62,437 bases of DNA, taken from assembly GCF_036637135.1 (NCBI RefSeq), contig NZ_JAVWNC010000007.1, positions 1-62,437 of the forward strand. The letters run 5' to 3'. A model generated the notes under the pieces. That model ran no database searches and had not been told where the DNA came from. It was given only the letters and a program-made list of their open reading frames with translations. Below, one piece after another: positions 25,966 through 34,064 of the stretch; the stretch's first letter is position 1; every line of letters begins with the position of its first letter. This DNA comes from Anaerorhabdus sp036637135 (lineage in GTDB: Bacteria > Bacillota_I > Bacilli_A > Erysipelotrichales > Erysipelotrichaceae). The translations under genes were made by a program, and so were the position numbers.

Positions 25966-27600
25966 CTATTTAAGTATTGCTCCCTCTTTTGCAGAATTTA
26001 CCAATTTTGCATATCGTCCAAGTAAACCCTTTTCTTGTTGATGGCTAAATGGCTTTTTCATCTTTATTCTATTTTGAATCTCTTCATCTGTTAAATCAAC
26101 ATAAATTTTATTATTCGCTAAATCAACATGAATTTTGTCCCCATCTTCAACGATTGATATCGGACCATCTTCTGCTGCTTCAGGACAAAGATATCCTATA
26201 CTCAATCCTCCGGATGCTCCTGAAAATCTACCATCGGTAATAATAGCTGTATTTGGAATAGCTTTCATAACTTCTGTAATCCTATGTAGCTCCTTCATAC
26301 CTGGTCCACCTTTAGGTCCTTCGTATCGAACAATTAGTGCATCTCCTGGTTGTATTAACTTTTTATTGAATGCTTCAAAACATTCTTCTTCTGAATTAAA
26401 TACCCTCGCAATACCTTCAAACTGGTGTAATTCAACTGGAACAGCACTAGTTTTTACTAATGCACCTTCAGGTGCTAAGTTACCATATAAAACTTGAATT
26501 CCGTTTGCAACCGATTTTTCATCATCGATGGTTCTAATTACGTTTCGATCGATGTCAATTTTCTTATTCAATTCTTCCTTAACTGTCTTACCTGTTACAG
26601 TTAAACAATCTACATTTAAAAACTTCTCGATTGATTTCATAACCGCAGGAATTCCTCCTGCTTTATATAAATCCACACAGGTCAAATTACCATTAGGAAC
26701 AATATTACAAATAACTGGAACTTCACTTGTAGTATTCGCAAAATCACTCCACTCAAGTTTAAGTCCTAATTCATGTGCTAGTGCTGGTAAATGGATCAAA
26801 GCATTCAATGATCCTCCTATTGCGCTTAACACTGTAACTGCATTGTCTAATGCATCTTGTGTCATGATTTGGGAAGGGGTAATGTCATTCTTCACAAGAT
26901 GCATTAATGCTACTCCACTATCTCTCGCACTAAAACGTCTCATACTTGTTGAACTCGGTATTAAAGCACCTTGTGGCAACATCATTCCTAATGCTTCACA
27001 TAAACAACCCATTGTATTTGCTGTACCTAAGAATGGACAAATACCTGGACCAGTATAATATTTTAGTGTGCCTTCAATAACATCTCTCTCACTAATCTCT
27101 CCACGAAGAAATTTTTGTCTTAATTCCTTCGACTCATTAGGTTTAATTTCTGCATAACATGGACCAGAGGTCACAATTATACTCGGTAAATTAATTCTTG
27201 CTGCTGCATTCAACATTGCTGGAACAATCTTATCGCACGATGCTAAATATACAACGCCATCAAATACTCCTTCACCTACAATCATCGCTTCACATGAATC
27301 ACTAATAATCTCACGGTGTGGTAAACAATATCTCATTCCAGAATGTCCTTGAGCTATGCCATCACACATTGCAATTGTATTAAATTCAATAGGTTCTCCA
27401 CCTGCCTCAAGAATACCTTTTTTAACTTCTTCTGCTAGTTTTCTTAACGGCTCATGTCCTGGACAAATCTCATTCCAACTATTCGCAATAGCTATTAATG
27501 GTTTCTCATTCAATGCATCAATAGATACTCCAGCAGATGCTAAGTGTGCTTTTGAGATTGCTTTTTGAAATGGTTCTAATTTATCGATTGCTCTTTTCAT
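25966..27600 (-). CDS. IlvD/Edd-family sugar acid dehydratase
   Basis: 544 residues. Cysteines for the Fe-S cluster lie in AMCDGIAQGHSGM, LASCDKIVPAM and ICPFLGTANTMGC; GPKGGPGM and TDGRFSGASGG are family signatures. The family includes dihydroxy-acid dehydratase (IlvD), 6-phosphogluconate dehydratase (Edd) and other sugar acid dehydratases. No branched-chain amino acid gene is nearby. Instead a PTS transporter and KDPG aldolase precede it, so I read it as dehydrating a 6-phosphorylated aldonate to a 2-keto-3-deoxy product. Sequence motifs alone do not settle the substrate. It may need an anaerobic cytosol because such clusters are oxygen-sensitive. Confidence 0.8.
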   Translation of the reverse strand: MKRAIDKLEPFQKAISKAHLASAGVSIDALNEKPLIAIANSWNEICPGHEPLRKLAEEVKKGILEAGGEPIEFNTIAMCDGIAQGHSGMRYCLPHREIISDSCEAMIVGEGVFDGVVYLASCDKIVPAMLNAAARINLPSIIVTSGPCYAEIKPNESKELRQKFLRGEISERDVIEGTLKYYTGPGICPFLGTANTMGCLCEALGMMLPQGALIPSSTSMRRFSARDSGVALMHLVKNDITPSQIMTQDALDNAVTVLSAIGGSLNALIHLPALAHELGLKLEWSDFANTTSEVPVICNIVPNGNLTCVDLYKAGGIPAVMKSIEKFLNVDCLTVTGKTVKEELNKKIDIDRNVIRTIDDEKSVANGIQVLYGNLAPEGALVKTSAVPVELHQFEGIARVFNSEEECFEAFNKKLIQPGDALIVRYEGPKGGPGMKELHRITEVMKAIPNTAIITDGRFSGASGGLSIGYLCPEAAEDGPISIVEDGDKIHVDLANNKIYVDLTDEEIQNRIKMKKPFSHQQEKGLLGRYAKLVNSAKEGAILK

Positions 27601-27643
27601 CTATTTCTCCTTTGAATAAAGTTAAAGAGGATTTTCACCCTCT

Positions 27644-28999
27644 TTAGTTTTCTTCTGTTTGTACTGCTTTCTTTTTCTTACTCATAAAGAACCATACACT
27701 ACCGAATACAACTAGAAGTACTGGTACTGAAATCATTGGATTTCGAGTAAAGGCTTCGAATACCAAGAAACTTTCTGTTAGTGCTGTTGCCGCAAATGAC
27801 GCTATACCACCATCAAATTGTAATCCAACTGATGTTGCTAATGCTGTTAATACTGGAGATGTTATTGTTCCAGCTAATAGAACCGCTGCCATTGTAACTA
27901 ATCCAATAATAATGCTTCTAAATAAATTCCCTTTACAGATAGCAACTACTAGCGCAACACGGAATGTTAATACGGCTAAGTCTGCAAATGGCAATACACG
28001 GTTTCCAGGAAGAATTACCGCTAATGCAATAACAAGTGGAGTTAAGATTAATGAAGTTGTAATAACGTTTTCATTACCTACAACTACTGCTGCATCAAGA
28101 CCAATAAATAATTTTCTTCCTTTGAATCTCTTTTGACAGAATTTTTTTGCTGCTTCTGAAATTGGCATTAACCCTTCCATAAATAGTGAAGTCATCTTTG
28201 GAATTAACACCATTACCGCTGCCATGTTAACACCTAAGTTAAATGATTGAGCAAGATCATATTTTGCTAATAATCCAATACCAACGCCTAGGATAATACC
28301 TAGCATCATTGGTTCACCAAAGAAACCTAAATATTTTTTTGCGCTTGAAACTGAGAAATCAATTTTATTTATAACTGGAATTCTATCAATTAACCAGTTC
28401 ATTGGAGCTGCAATAATAACTGATGAGACTGCTGATACAGTTGGTAATGACACATCTGGAATTCCAAAATATTTCTCTACTAGCGGTTGAGTCCAATCTG
28501 AGAATTTAAATGTGATAACTGCCATCACAGCACAAGCTCCCATAGCAAGGAATACACTGTTTGTTGCAAAGTAAACCATGATACCTACAATTGCCATATG
28601 ATGATAATTCCAAATATCAACATCCATTGTATCTGTTAATTTAAGAGTTAACATTACAACATTGATAAATAGAATTTCGAATACTAGAATCGCAATAATA
28701 GGCGATGCCCAAGTTACTGATGCTATAGCACCCCATCCTACATCAATGATATCTAAATTAATTCCAAAGTTTTGAACCATTGCTTGTGCAGCAGGTCCAA
28801 TGTTGCTTTTTAATAAGTTTACAACTAAGTTAATACCTGCAAAACCAATTGCGATTGTTATCCCTGATTTAAATGCTTTTGAAAACTTTACACCAAACAC
28901 AAGTCCAATTAATGTAATAATAATCGGCAACATTACTAATGAACCAGCGTTTAGTATTGTCTGAAACCCTGCATAAATTATATCTAATATTGCATTCAT
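27644..28999 (-). CDS. PTS system IIC component, galactitol (GatC) family
   Basis: 451 residues with about ten to twelve membrane helices. The start LNAGSLVMLPIIITLIGLVFGVKFSKAFKSGITIAIGFAGINLV is typical of GatC/SgcC-type permeases, as is ADLAVLTFRVALVVA. It forms the sugar channel and works with the separate IIB and IIA proteins encoded just upstream. Order IIA-IIB-IIC-dehydratase points to a sugar acid or a polyol-derived substrate; the specificity cannot be read from the sequence. Confidence 0.9.
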   Translation of the reverse strand: MNAILDIIYAGFQTILNAGSLVMLPIIITLIGLVFGVKFSKAFKSGITIAIGFAGINLVVNLLKSNIGPAAQAMVQNFGINLDIIDVGWGAIASVTWASPIIAILVFEILFINVVMLTLKLTDTMDVDIWNYHHMAIVGIMVYFATNSVFLAMGACAVMAVITFKFSDWTQPLVEKYFGIPDVSLPTVSAVSSVIIAAPMNWLIDRIPVINKIDFSVSSAKKYLGFFGEPMMLGIILGVGIGLLAKYDLAQSFNLGVNMAAVMVLIPKMTSLFMEGLMPISEAAKKFCQKRFKGRKLFIGLDAAVVVGNENVITTSLILTPLVIALAVILPGNRVLPFADLAVLTFRVALVVAICKGNLFRSIIIGLVTMAAVLLAGTITSPVLTALATSVGLQFDGGIASFAATALTESFLVFEAFTRNPMISVPVLLVVFGSVWFFMSKKKKAVQTEEN

Positions 29000-29022
29000 T
29001 TTTTTCTATCTCCCTTTTCTGT

Positions 29023-29301
29023 TTATTTTAAATAACTAACGATGTTGTCTAATGTTTCTTCCTCATTAATTCCTGTTAATAGTGCGATAGCACCTACTAC
29101 TGGAATCGTAATATCATCATTAGAGTATTTACCTGTTGTAACTAATAAATCAAACTCAGACGCTTTAGACTCCACTTCTAAAAGCTTACATTGTACTACT
29201 GAAACATCGATTCCTTCTTCAGCACATTTGTCTTTGATTTTGCTAGCCACTACCGTTGATGTTGCTACCCCATTCCCGCATGCAATTAAAATTCTTTTCA
29301 T
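29023..29301 (-). CDS. PTS system IIB component, galactitol (GatB) family
   Basis: 92 residues. The phosphocysteine is Cys8 in ILIACGNGVATST, the P-loop-like motif of the lactose/galactitol IIB fold. It takes phosphate from IIA and gives it to the sugar during transport by IIC. Length is normal (about 94). Lies between IIA and IIC with 19-23 base gaps. Confidence 0.92.
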   Translation of the reverse strand: MKRILIACGNGVATSTVVASKIKDKCAEEGIDVSVVQCKLLEVESKASEFDLLVTTGKYSNDDITIPVVGAIALLTGINEEETLDNIVSYLK

Positions 29302-29320
29302 CTTCTTCTCCTTCTTTTAC

Positions 29321-29776
29321 TTAAAGTAATTTATCTTTAGTCAAGTCATAGATTGTCTTGGGACTATCAGTTTTGATAATCTCTGATAACACTTCTTGAT
29401 CTTGAATCAAAGCAATAATTTTTCGAAGCATTTCAATATGTCCATGTGGCTCTGTAAGAGCCATCATTATAATCATTGAAACTTTGATATTTGTATCTGG
29501 ATCATCCATCTTTGCAAATTCTATTGGATGTTTTAATACCCCAACACATAGTGCCGCTTCGTTAACATTCGCAATATCGCAATGAGGTATCGCCACATTA
29601 ATTCCTTCAGTATCAATACCTGTTGGGTATGTTTCTTCACGCTCTAGAATTGCATTTAAATATGTATTCTTAACATACTTTTTTTCTTCTAGTAACATTG
29701 CCATCTTCTCCAATGCTTCTTCTTTTGTTAACTCACCATCGATGACGATGATCTGAGATTCATCATAATTTGTCAT
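29321..29776 (-). CDS. PTS system IIA component, fructose/mannitol/galactitol type
   Basis: 151 residues of the PTS EIIA type 2 domain. The phosphohistidine lies in VAIPHCD (about residue 70), followed by the EPHGHIEML region. It accepts phosphate from HPr. The same domain type is fused at the C-terminus of the upstream regulator, which suggests that this EIIA or its partners modulate the regulator. Starts 4 bases after the aldolase stop. Confidence 0.92.
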   Translation of the reverse strand: MTNYDESQIIVIDGELTKEEALEKMAMLLEEKKYVKNTYLNAILEREETYPTGIDTEGINVAIPHCDIANVNEAALCVGVLKHPIEFAKMDDPDTNIKVSMIIMMALTEPHGHIEMLRKIIALIQDQEVLSEIIKTDSPKTIYDLTKDKLL

Positions 29777-29780
29777 TCGT

Positions 29781-30410
29781 TTATTCTCCCCAGTTTATTT
29801 TTGTTTCGAAGTATTCAATTTGTTTTTTCAATGCTTCTTCATTACAGGTAATGATATCTTGTTTGTCAAATATACCTGATCCAATACCTGCATAACTAGC
29901 ACCGGCTTTAAAGTATTCTTCAACATTCTCTGCATTGATTCCTCCTACAACCATAAGAGGCATTTTACCAAGTGGTGCACTAATATCTTGGATATATTTT
30001 GCTCCCAAACGTGCCGCTGGAAATATTTTAACTATGTTTGCACCATCTTCAAGTGATTGTTTGATTTCAGTTGGGGATAATGCACCTGGTACACTAACCA
30101 CCTTGTGTTTTGTACAATAATCTAATATTTCTCTGCTTAACATTGTTGGTGACAAGATAAATTTTACATTAGCATCTATACATGCTTTAGCCTGTTCTAA
30201 AGTTAATACTGTTCCTGCCCCTACTTGTATTTCATCCCCAAATTCACTAACAATTTTTTTAATAATATCTATAGCACCTTCTGAGTTCATTGTAATTTCA
30301 ACAGATTGTAATTTTGTGCCCCGCATTGCCCTTACAACTGCACGTACACTTTCATAATTGTAACCTCTTAAAATTACTGTAACCTTAGGGAAGTTTGTTA
30401 ACACTGTCAT
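29781..30410 (-). CDS. KDPG/KHG (bifunctional 2-keto-3-deoxy acid) aldolase
   Basis: 209 residues, class I aldolase of the Eda family. Seen: VEITMNS (catalytic Glu), GAGTVL, KFILSP, VKIFPA (Schiff-base Lys) and the GGI phosphate loop. It cleaves 2-keto-3-deoxy-6-phosphogluconate or the galactonate epimer to pyruvate and glyceraldehyde-3-phosphate. It is the first gene of the IIA-IIB-IIC-dehydratase run and would also accept KDPG from the uronate genes at the left end of the window if those feed this step. Its ATG is directly next to a 17-bp hairpin, and no ribosome binding site is free outside that stem. Confidence 0.92.
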   Translation of the reverse strand: MTVLTNFPKVTVILRGYNYESVRAVVRAMRGTKLQSVEITMNSEGAIDIIKKIVSEFGDEIQVGAGTVLTLEQAKACIDANVKFILSPTMLSREILDYCTKHKVVSVPGALSPTEIKQSLEDGANIVKIFPAARLGAKYIQDISAPLGKMPLMVVGGINAENVEEYFKAGASYAGIGSGIFDKQDIITCNEEALKKQIEYFETKINWGE

Positions 30411-30458
30411 AGAAAAGTCCCCCTTCGCTATTAGTATATGTCGAAGGGGGACTTTTCT
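30411..30458 (-). promoter_or_regulatory. Perfect 17-bp hairpin covering the aldolase ribosome binding site
   Basis: Arms AGAAAAGTCCCCCTTCG and its exact complement enclose a 14-base loop. On the minus strand the 3' arm contains AAGGGGGA, the only Shine-Dalgarno-like sequence, and ends at the base before the ATG. The arm is followed only by the start codon, so the TTTTCT tail is inside the stem. The element could terminate the regulator transcript, hide the ribosome binding site, or serve as a processing or stability site between regulator and enzymes. Confidence 0.8.
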
Positions 30459-30473
30459 TTGTCTAATACTGTA

Positions 30474-33287
30474 TTATCCAAAAAACTTTTTAAATATCTC
30501 TTTTTCTGTTTTGCATGTTTTTAAAATATCCATGAATTCAGGTTCTTTTATGTGTTGATATAGTTCTTCAAAGGCAGTTCTATGGTTTTCATCAATCGCT
30601 ATTGTGAAGATGAAATCAACTTTATTCTCTCCATCCCAATAAATTGGTTTGTCCAATTTTGTGATATGAATGACTGGTTTTGTGACAAATTGCGTCTCTC
30701 CATGAGGAATTGCCATGTTTCCTTTTAGATACGTTGGTAAATAAGACTCTCTTTTATAAACACTAAGTAAAAATGATTCTGTAACATAACCATCATTTGC
30801 TAGTTTAGTAACGATCTTATCTAATATTTCTTCCTTTGTTACTCGATTATGTTCAATATATACACAATCCTCATGCAATACATCTTCTAAAGGATTATAG
30901 AAATTCGTATTGGATATGACTAAATTTTTAAGTTTTTCCAATCCTTCTCGTTGATGTATTTCTTCTGCTGAAAAGAAAGGTAGATCAATTACATTTGGAT
31001 TTATTGTACCAACACACGCAATAATCTCATATTCTTTTGATAATGCGGTAATTTTATTTTGAATACCCTGCTCATCAATATAACCAATGTGTAACCATTC
31101 TAATTTCTTAAACACTGTTTCAAATTGATGTCTAATATAATTTTCCAAATGAATTGCAGCTCCTTCACCCGTAATACAACAAGTTAGTATTGCTGGTTTT
31201 TTAGATTTAGGAGAATTTTGATTTTCATAAATATTCATCGTTTCTTTTTCATCAATTGAAGTTAAGATCTCTTCTAAACTATCTTGTGTCCAAAGTGTTT
31301 TTCTCATACACTCTATCACCAGTAGTGTATCAGCTCTACCCAATACTCCAACATGAATTCCTAATGCTTCTTCAACTTTAGCTCGAACTTGTAATAACGA
31401 CCCCATATCTGCAAGGATGATCGTACCTTTACCCTCATCTATTTGTTTAACTTTTGAAATAACTTTGTCACACATCATTTTGGGTGTATCTTCATACTCC
31501 AAATCTAAGCCATACGCATGATTTTCACCTAGTATTACATTAGCAGCTTCTGCCATTGCGCTCGCTACATGACCATGTGAAACTACAAGAACTGCAATTC
31601 GCTTTGAGTCTACATTATAATTGCTTTGAAACTTTTGAAAATATATCGCAAGATACCCTGCTTCTTCATTCAAATGCGGAATATTTACTTTAGAAGATAA
31701 ATTATCTAAGATGTTTCTTGCCACAAAAAACTCTTTTGGACAACTATCCTTAATTTGTTTTAGTTCACTTGATAAATGTTGTTTCGTCGCTTGTCTATCT
31801 TTCAACATTTTTAAATGTACCGCTAATGGAAAGACAATTGCCTCATTTAAGAAAGGCAGATCTAATCTTGCTCTTTCATAAATTGATTGTGAAAGATTAA
31901 GAATATCCTCACCTGCTATAATCGAAATTTCTTCTCTTGATAATTTATTTTTTTGTACATCCCGTATTTGCTGAAGTAAACTTAGTTCTATTTCTTCTGA
32001 TAATTTTTTCTCTACTTCTTCATTAGGTAATCCTGCTTGTTTTAATTCAGTAAATCTTTTTTCTAACTTACTGTAATTATCCCAACTATCATTTAATTTT
32101 GTTCGGGAGAATATCTTTTCTTCTTTAGCAATAAAAACTAAATCCCCTCTTATCCATGTATTCACATCTTTTTCTTGTTGCGTTCTTAGGTTTGCAAAAG
32201 TATCACTCAAGAAACGTGATTCAATAATTAATTCTTTCTTTTCGTTAACTTTACTTTCAACAAATGCTTTTGCACAGGCTGTCTTTACTTCAGCAAATAG
32301 TTGTCTCATATTCTCAGCATAATCTGTACTTGCTAATGAGATCAATACATTTCTTCTTACTGTTATATCTAAATTCATTTGTTGACTTTCTGACATAAAA
32401 GCTTGTTTTATATACTCAATTCTTTCTGTTAAAGTACGATTAATGTATTTAGGCATTTCTATTTTCATCGCAAAATGGCGAAGTATTTCTTTGCTTACTG
32501 TTGATGTTGCCTTCATATGAATACTACTTATAATCAGTGCCCTACTTGTTCGAATTGTTGCATTATCATTTAAGCGAGTAAACTGTCTTTTATCCAAATA
32601 ACGATATAATACTTCTAATCCTTGCGGAGGAAAAAACTCTATGTTCTTTACATAAATAAAAGCCAGTTCTTCTTGCTCAATATATCCCGCTGTGTTTTCT
32701 TTTCCAAATAAATTCTCTAATAGAATTAATGGTCTTTCTAAATAATCAATACAATCTATCTCATATACAGGTACAATTTTATCTTGGTTCAATATCTTTG
32801 CATACTCCGCCATAGCATAAACCAAAACACTTCTACCACTACCAAATCCACCCATTAAGCAGCAATGTAATCCATTAGGTGGATAACTGACAGCCGCTAT
32901 AGCTTGCTGAATAATATTCTTTAGCGATCCCTTTTCACCAATTATATGATGAAAAGCATTTTGGTTTTCATTCATCTTTGGATACTTATTTTGTAATTCA
33001 GTCCTAATTTTTGATACAACATATTTCCCTACAATAAATTGTGCATCATTCAATTGTTTAGTTAATGCACGGTCTGAAATATGATCATTTTTTTCTAATA
33101 AATCATTAATAACACGAATTAGCTCGTTTTTTCTTCTATCTCTTGAATCTGGTATTTTAAGTTCTTTTCTTACTCTTGTGATAACCTCACGAGATAAATC
33201 TAACTTGTCTGAAATGGTTTCATCAGTAAAAGGATTTTTTTTATCTTCGATTTCTATACAATGAATTATCTCTTTTTTTATATCCAT
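30474..33287 (-). CDS. LevR-type PTS-responsive regulator with RpoN-like HTHs and degenerate AAA+ domain
   Basis: 937 residues from ATG 33287 (GGAGG upstream). Order: a helix-turn-helix at 15-52 resembling the sigma54 DNA-binding domain and RpoN box (NPFTDETISDKL, then VRKELKIPDSRDRR), a second similar copy at 54-98 (SDRALTKQLN, YVVSKIRTEL), an AAA+ domain at 110-330, one PRD at 440-550, an EIIA-Man domain at 563-670 (LVVSHGHVASAM, His571), an EIIB-like domain at 697-790 and an EIIA-Fru domain at 795-937 (MAIPHGE, His862). The AAA+ domain has GGFGSGRS instead of a true Walker A, no acidic Walker B (AFIYVKNIE) and no GAFTGA loop. It probably controls the sugar acid genes that follow. Mechanism is inference. 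Confidence 0.85.
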   Translation of the reverse strand: MDIKKEIIHCIEIEDKKNPFTDETISDKLDLSREVITRVRKELKIPDSRDRRKNELIRVINDLLEKNDHISDRALTKQLNDAQFIVGKYVVSKIRTELQNKYPKMNENQNAFHHIIGEKGSLKNIIQQAIAAVSYPPNGLHCCLMGGFGSGRSVLVYAMAEYAKILNQDKIVPVYEIDCIDYLERPLILLENLFGKENTAGYIEQEELAFIYVKNIEFFPPQGLEVLYRYLDKRQFTRLNDNATIRTSRALIISSIHMKATSTVSKEILRHFAMKIEMPKYINRTLTERIEYIKQAFMSESQQMNLDITVRRNVLISLASTDYAENMRQLFAEVKTACAKAFVESKVNEKKELIIESRFLSDTFANLRTQQEKDVNTWIRGDLVFIAKEEKIFSRTKLNDSWDNYSKLEKRFTELKQAGLPNEEVEKKLSEEIELSLLQQIRDVQKNKLSREEISIIAGEDILNLSQSIYERARLDLPFLNEAIVFPLAVHLKMLKDRQATKQHLSSELKQIKDSCPKEFFVARNILDNLSSKVNIPHLNEEAGYLAIYFQKFQSNYNVDSKRIAVLVVSHGHVASAMAEAANVILGENHAYGLDLEYEDTPKMMCDKVISKVKQIDEGKGTIILADMGSLLQVRAKVEEALGIHVGVLGRADTLLVIECMRKTLWTQDSLEEILTSIDEKETMNIYENQNSPKSKKPAILTCCITGEGAAIHLENYIRHQFETVFKKLEWLHIGYIDEQGIQNKITALSKEYEIIACVGTINPNVIDLPFFSAEEIHQREGLEKLKNLVISNTNFYNPLEDVLHEDCVYIEHNRVTKEEILDKIVTKLANDGYVTESFLLSVYKRESYLPTYLKGNMAIPHGETQFVTKPVIHITKLDKPIYWDGENKVDFIFTIAIDENHRTAFEELYQHIKEPEFMDILKTCKTEKEIFKKFFG

Positions 33288-33339
33288 ATTTTTCCTCCAC
33301 CACCCATTCACTACCTTATTATAGCCCAAGATAAAAAGA

Positions 33340-33364
33340 AAACCACTACAAGTTTGTAGTGGTT
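33340..33364 (-). terminator. Intrinsic terminator after pflB-pflA
   Basis: Minus strand AACCACTACA-AACT-TGTAGTGGTT followed by TTCTTTTT; 10-bp perfect stem at the pflA stop. Separates the fermentation genes from the regulator. Confidence 0.88.
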
Positions 33365-34064
33365 ATTGGTCATACCATTTGTTGATTCTTTCAATATCTT
33401 TATCTGTTGCATCCTGAATATGTTTGTATGGATATTCTATACCCAACTCATCATACTTTGAATCACAAAGCGATCGATAGGGAAGAAAATCAACTTTTTC
33501 AATACAGGTATATTTTTGAAGTAATTTTTTTAACTGTAAAGTTTCTTCTTGAGTATCATTGATGGTTGGTATAACTACATGACGTATCCAAGTCTTACAA
33601 TGCATTTCCTCAAGGTAATCTAGAAAATTTAATGTTTTCTTTAGTGATCCTTTACTAAATGCATCATACTTGTCCTCACTTGTCATTTTTATATCCAACA
33701 AGACTAAGTCTGTTTCTTTTAATAACGCTTTAACATCCTCGTTCAATAAACATCCGCTTGTATCCAAAGTAGTATGTAATCCCAATTTGTGACAAGCCTT
33801 AAATAGATTAGTCACAAAAGGTGCTTGCATGATGGCTTCACCACCACTACAAGTAACTCCACCATTCTTATAATAAGTGATGCCTTTTTTTATTTTTTCT
33901 ACAACTTCTTCTACACTCATTTCAATTCCTTTATCATATTCCCATGTTTCAGGATTATGACAACACTTACAGCGTAATGGACAACCTTGCATAAACAATA
34001 CGGCACGGATACCTGGCCCATCACTTGTTGAAAATGAATGGAATGAATTTATTTTGCCAATCAT
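33363..34064 (-). CDS. pflA: Pyruvate formate-lyase activating enzyme (radical SAM)
   Basis: 233 residues. The radical SAM cluster motif CxxxCxxC is in CPLRCKCC, preceded by GPGIRAVLFMQG and followed by HNPETW, as in PflA. GGVTCSGGEAIMQ and TSGCL are the usual SAM-contact motifs. It abstracts a hydrogen from the PflB glycine to form the glycyl radical. Its start overlaps the pflB stop by 4 bases (ATGA type), which fixes the stoichiometry by coupled translation. Confidence 0.95.
   Translation of the reverse strand: MIGKINSFHSFSTSDGPGIRAVLFMQGCPLRCKCCHNPETWEYDKGIEMSVEEVVEKIKKGITYYKNGGVTCSGGEAIMQAPFVTNLFKACHKLGLHTTLDTSGCLLNEDVKALLKETDLVLLDIKMTSEDKYDAFSKGSLKKTLNFLDYLEEMHCKTWIRHVVIPTINDTQEETLQLKKLLQKYTCIEKVDFLPYRSLCDSKYDELGIEYPYKHIQDATDKDIERINKWYDQ

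Noticed and set aside
26528..27058. 176-codon open frame on the + strand inside the dehydratase gene
   Set aside because: Antisense of a conserved enzyme, no ribosome binding site, no recognisable protein.
25966..27600. Biosynthetic IlvD for branched-chain amino acids
   Set aside because: No ilv or leu gene is nearby and the gene lies in a PTS/KDPG aldolase operon; a sugar acid dehydratase fits better, though motifs alone do not exclude IlvD.
29781..33287. Sigma54 (-24/-12) promoter for the PTS cluster, expected for a LevR-type activator
   Set aside because: I found no GG-N10-GC element with the proper flanks in the short intergenic regions 30411-30473 or 33288-33362.
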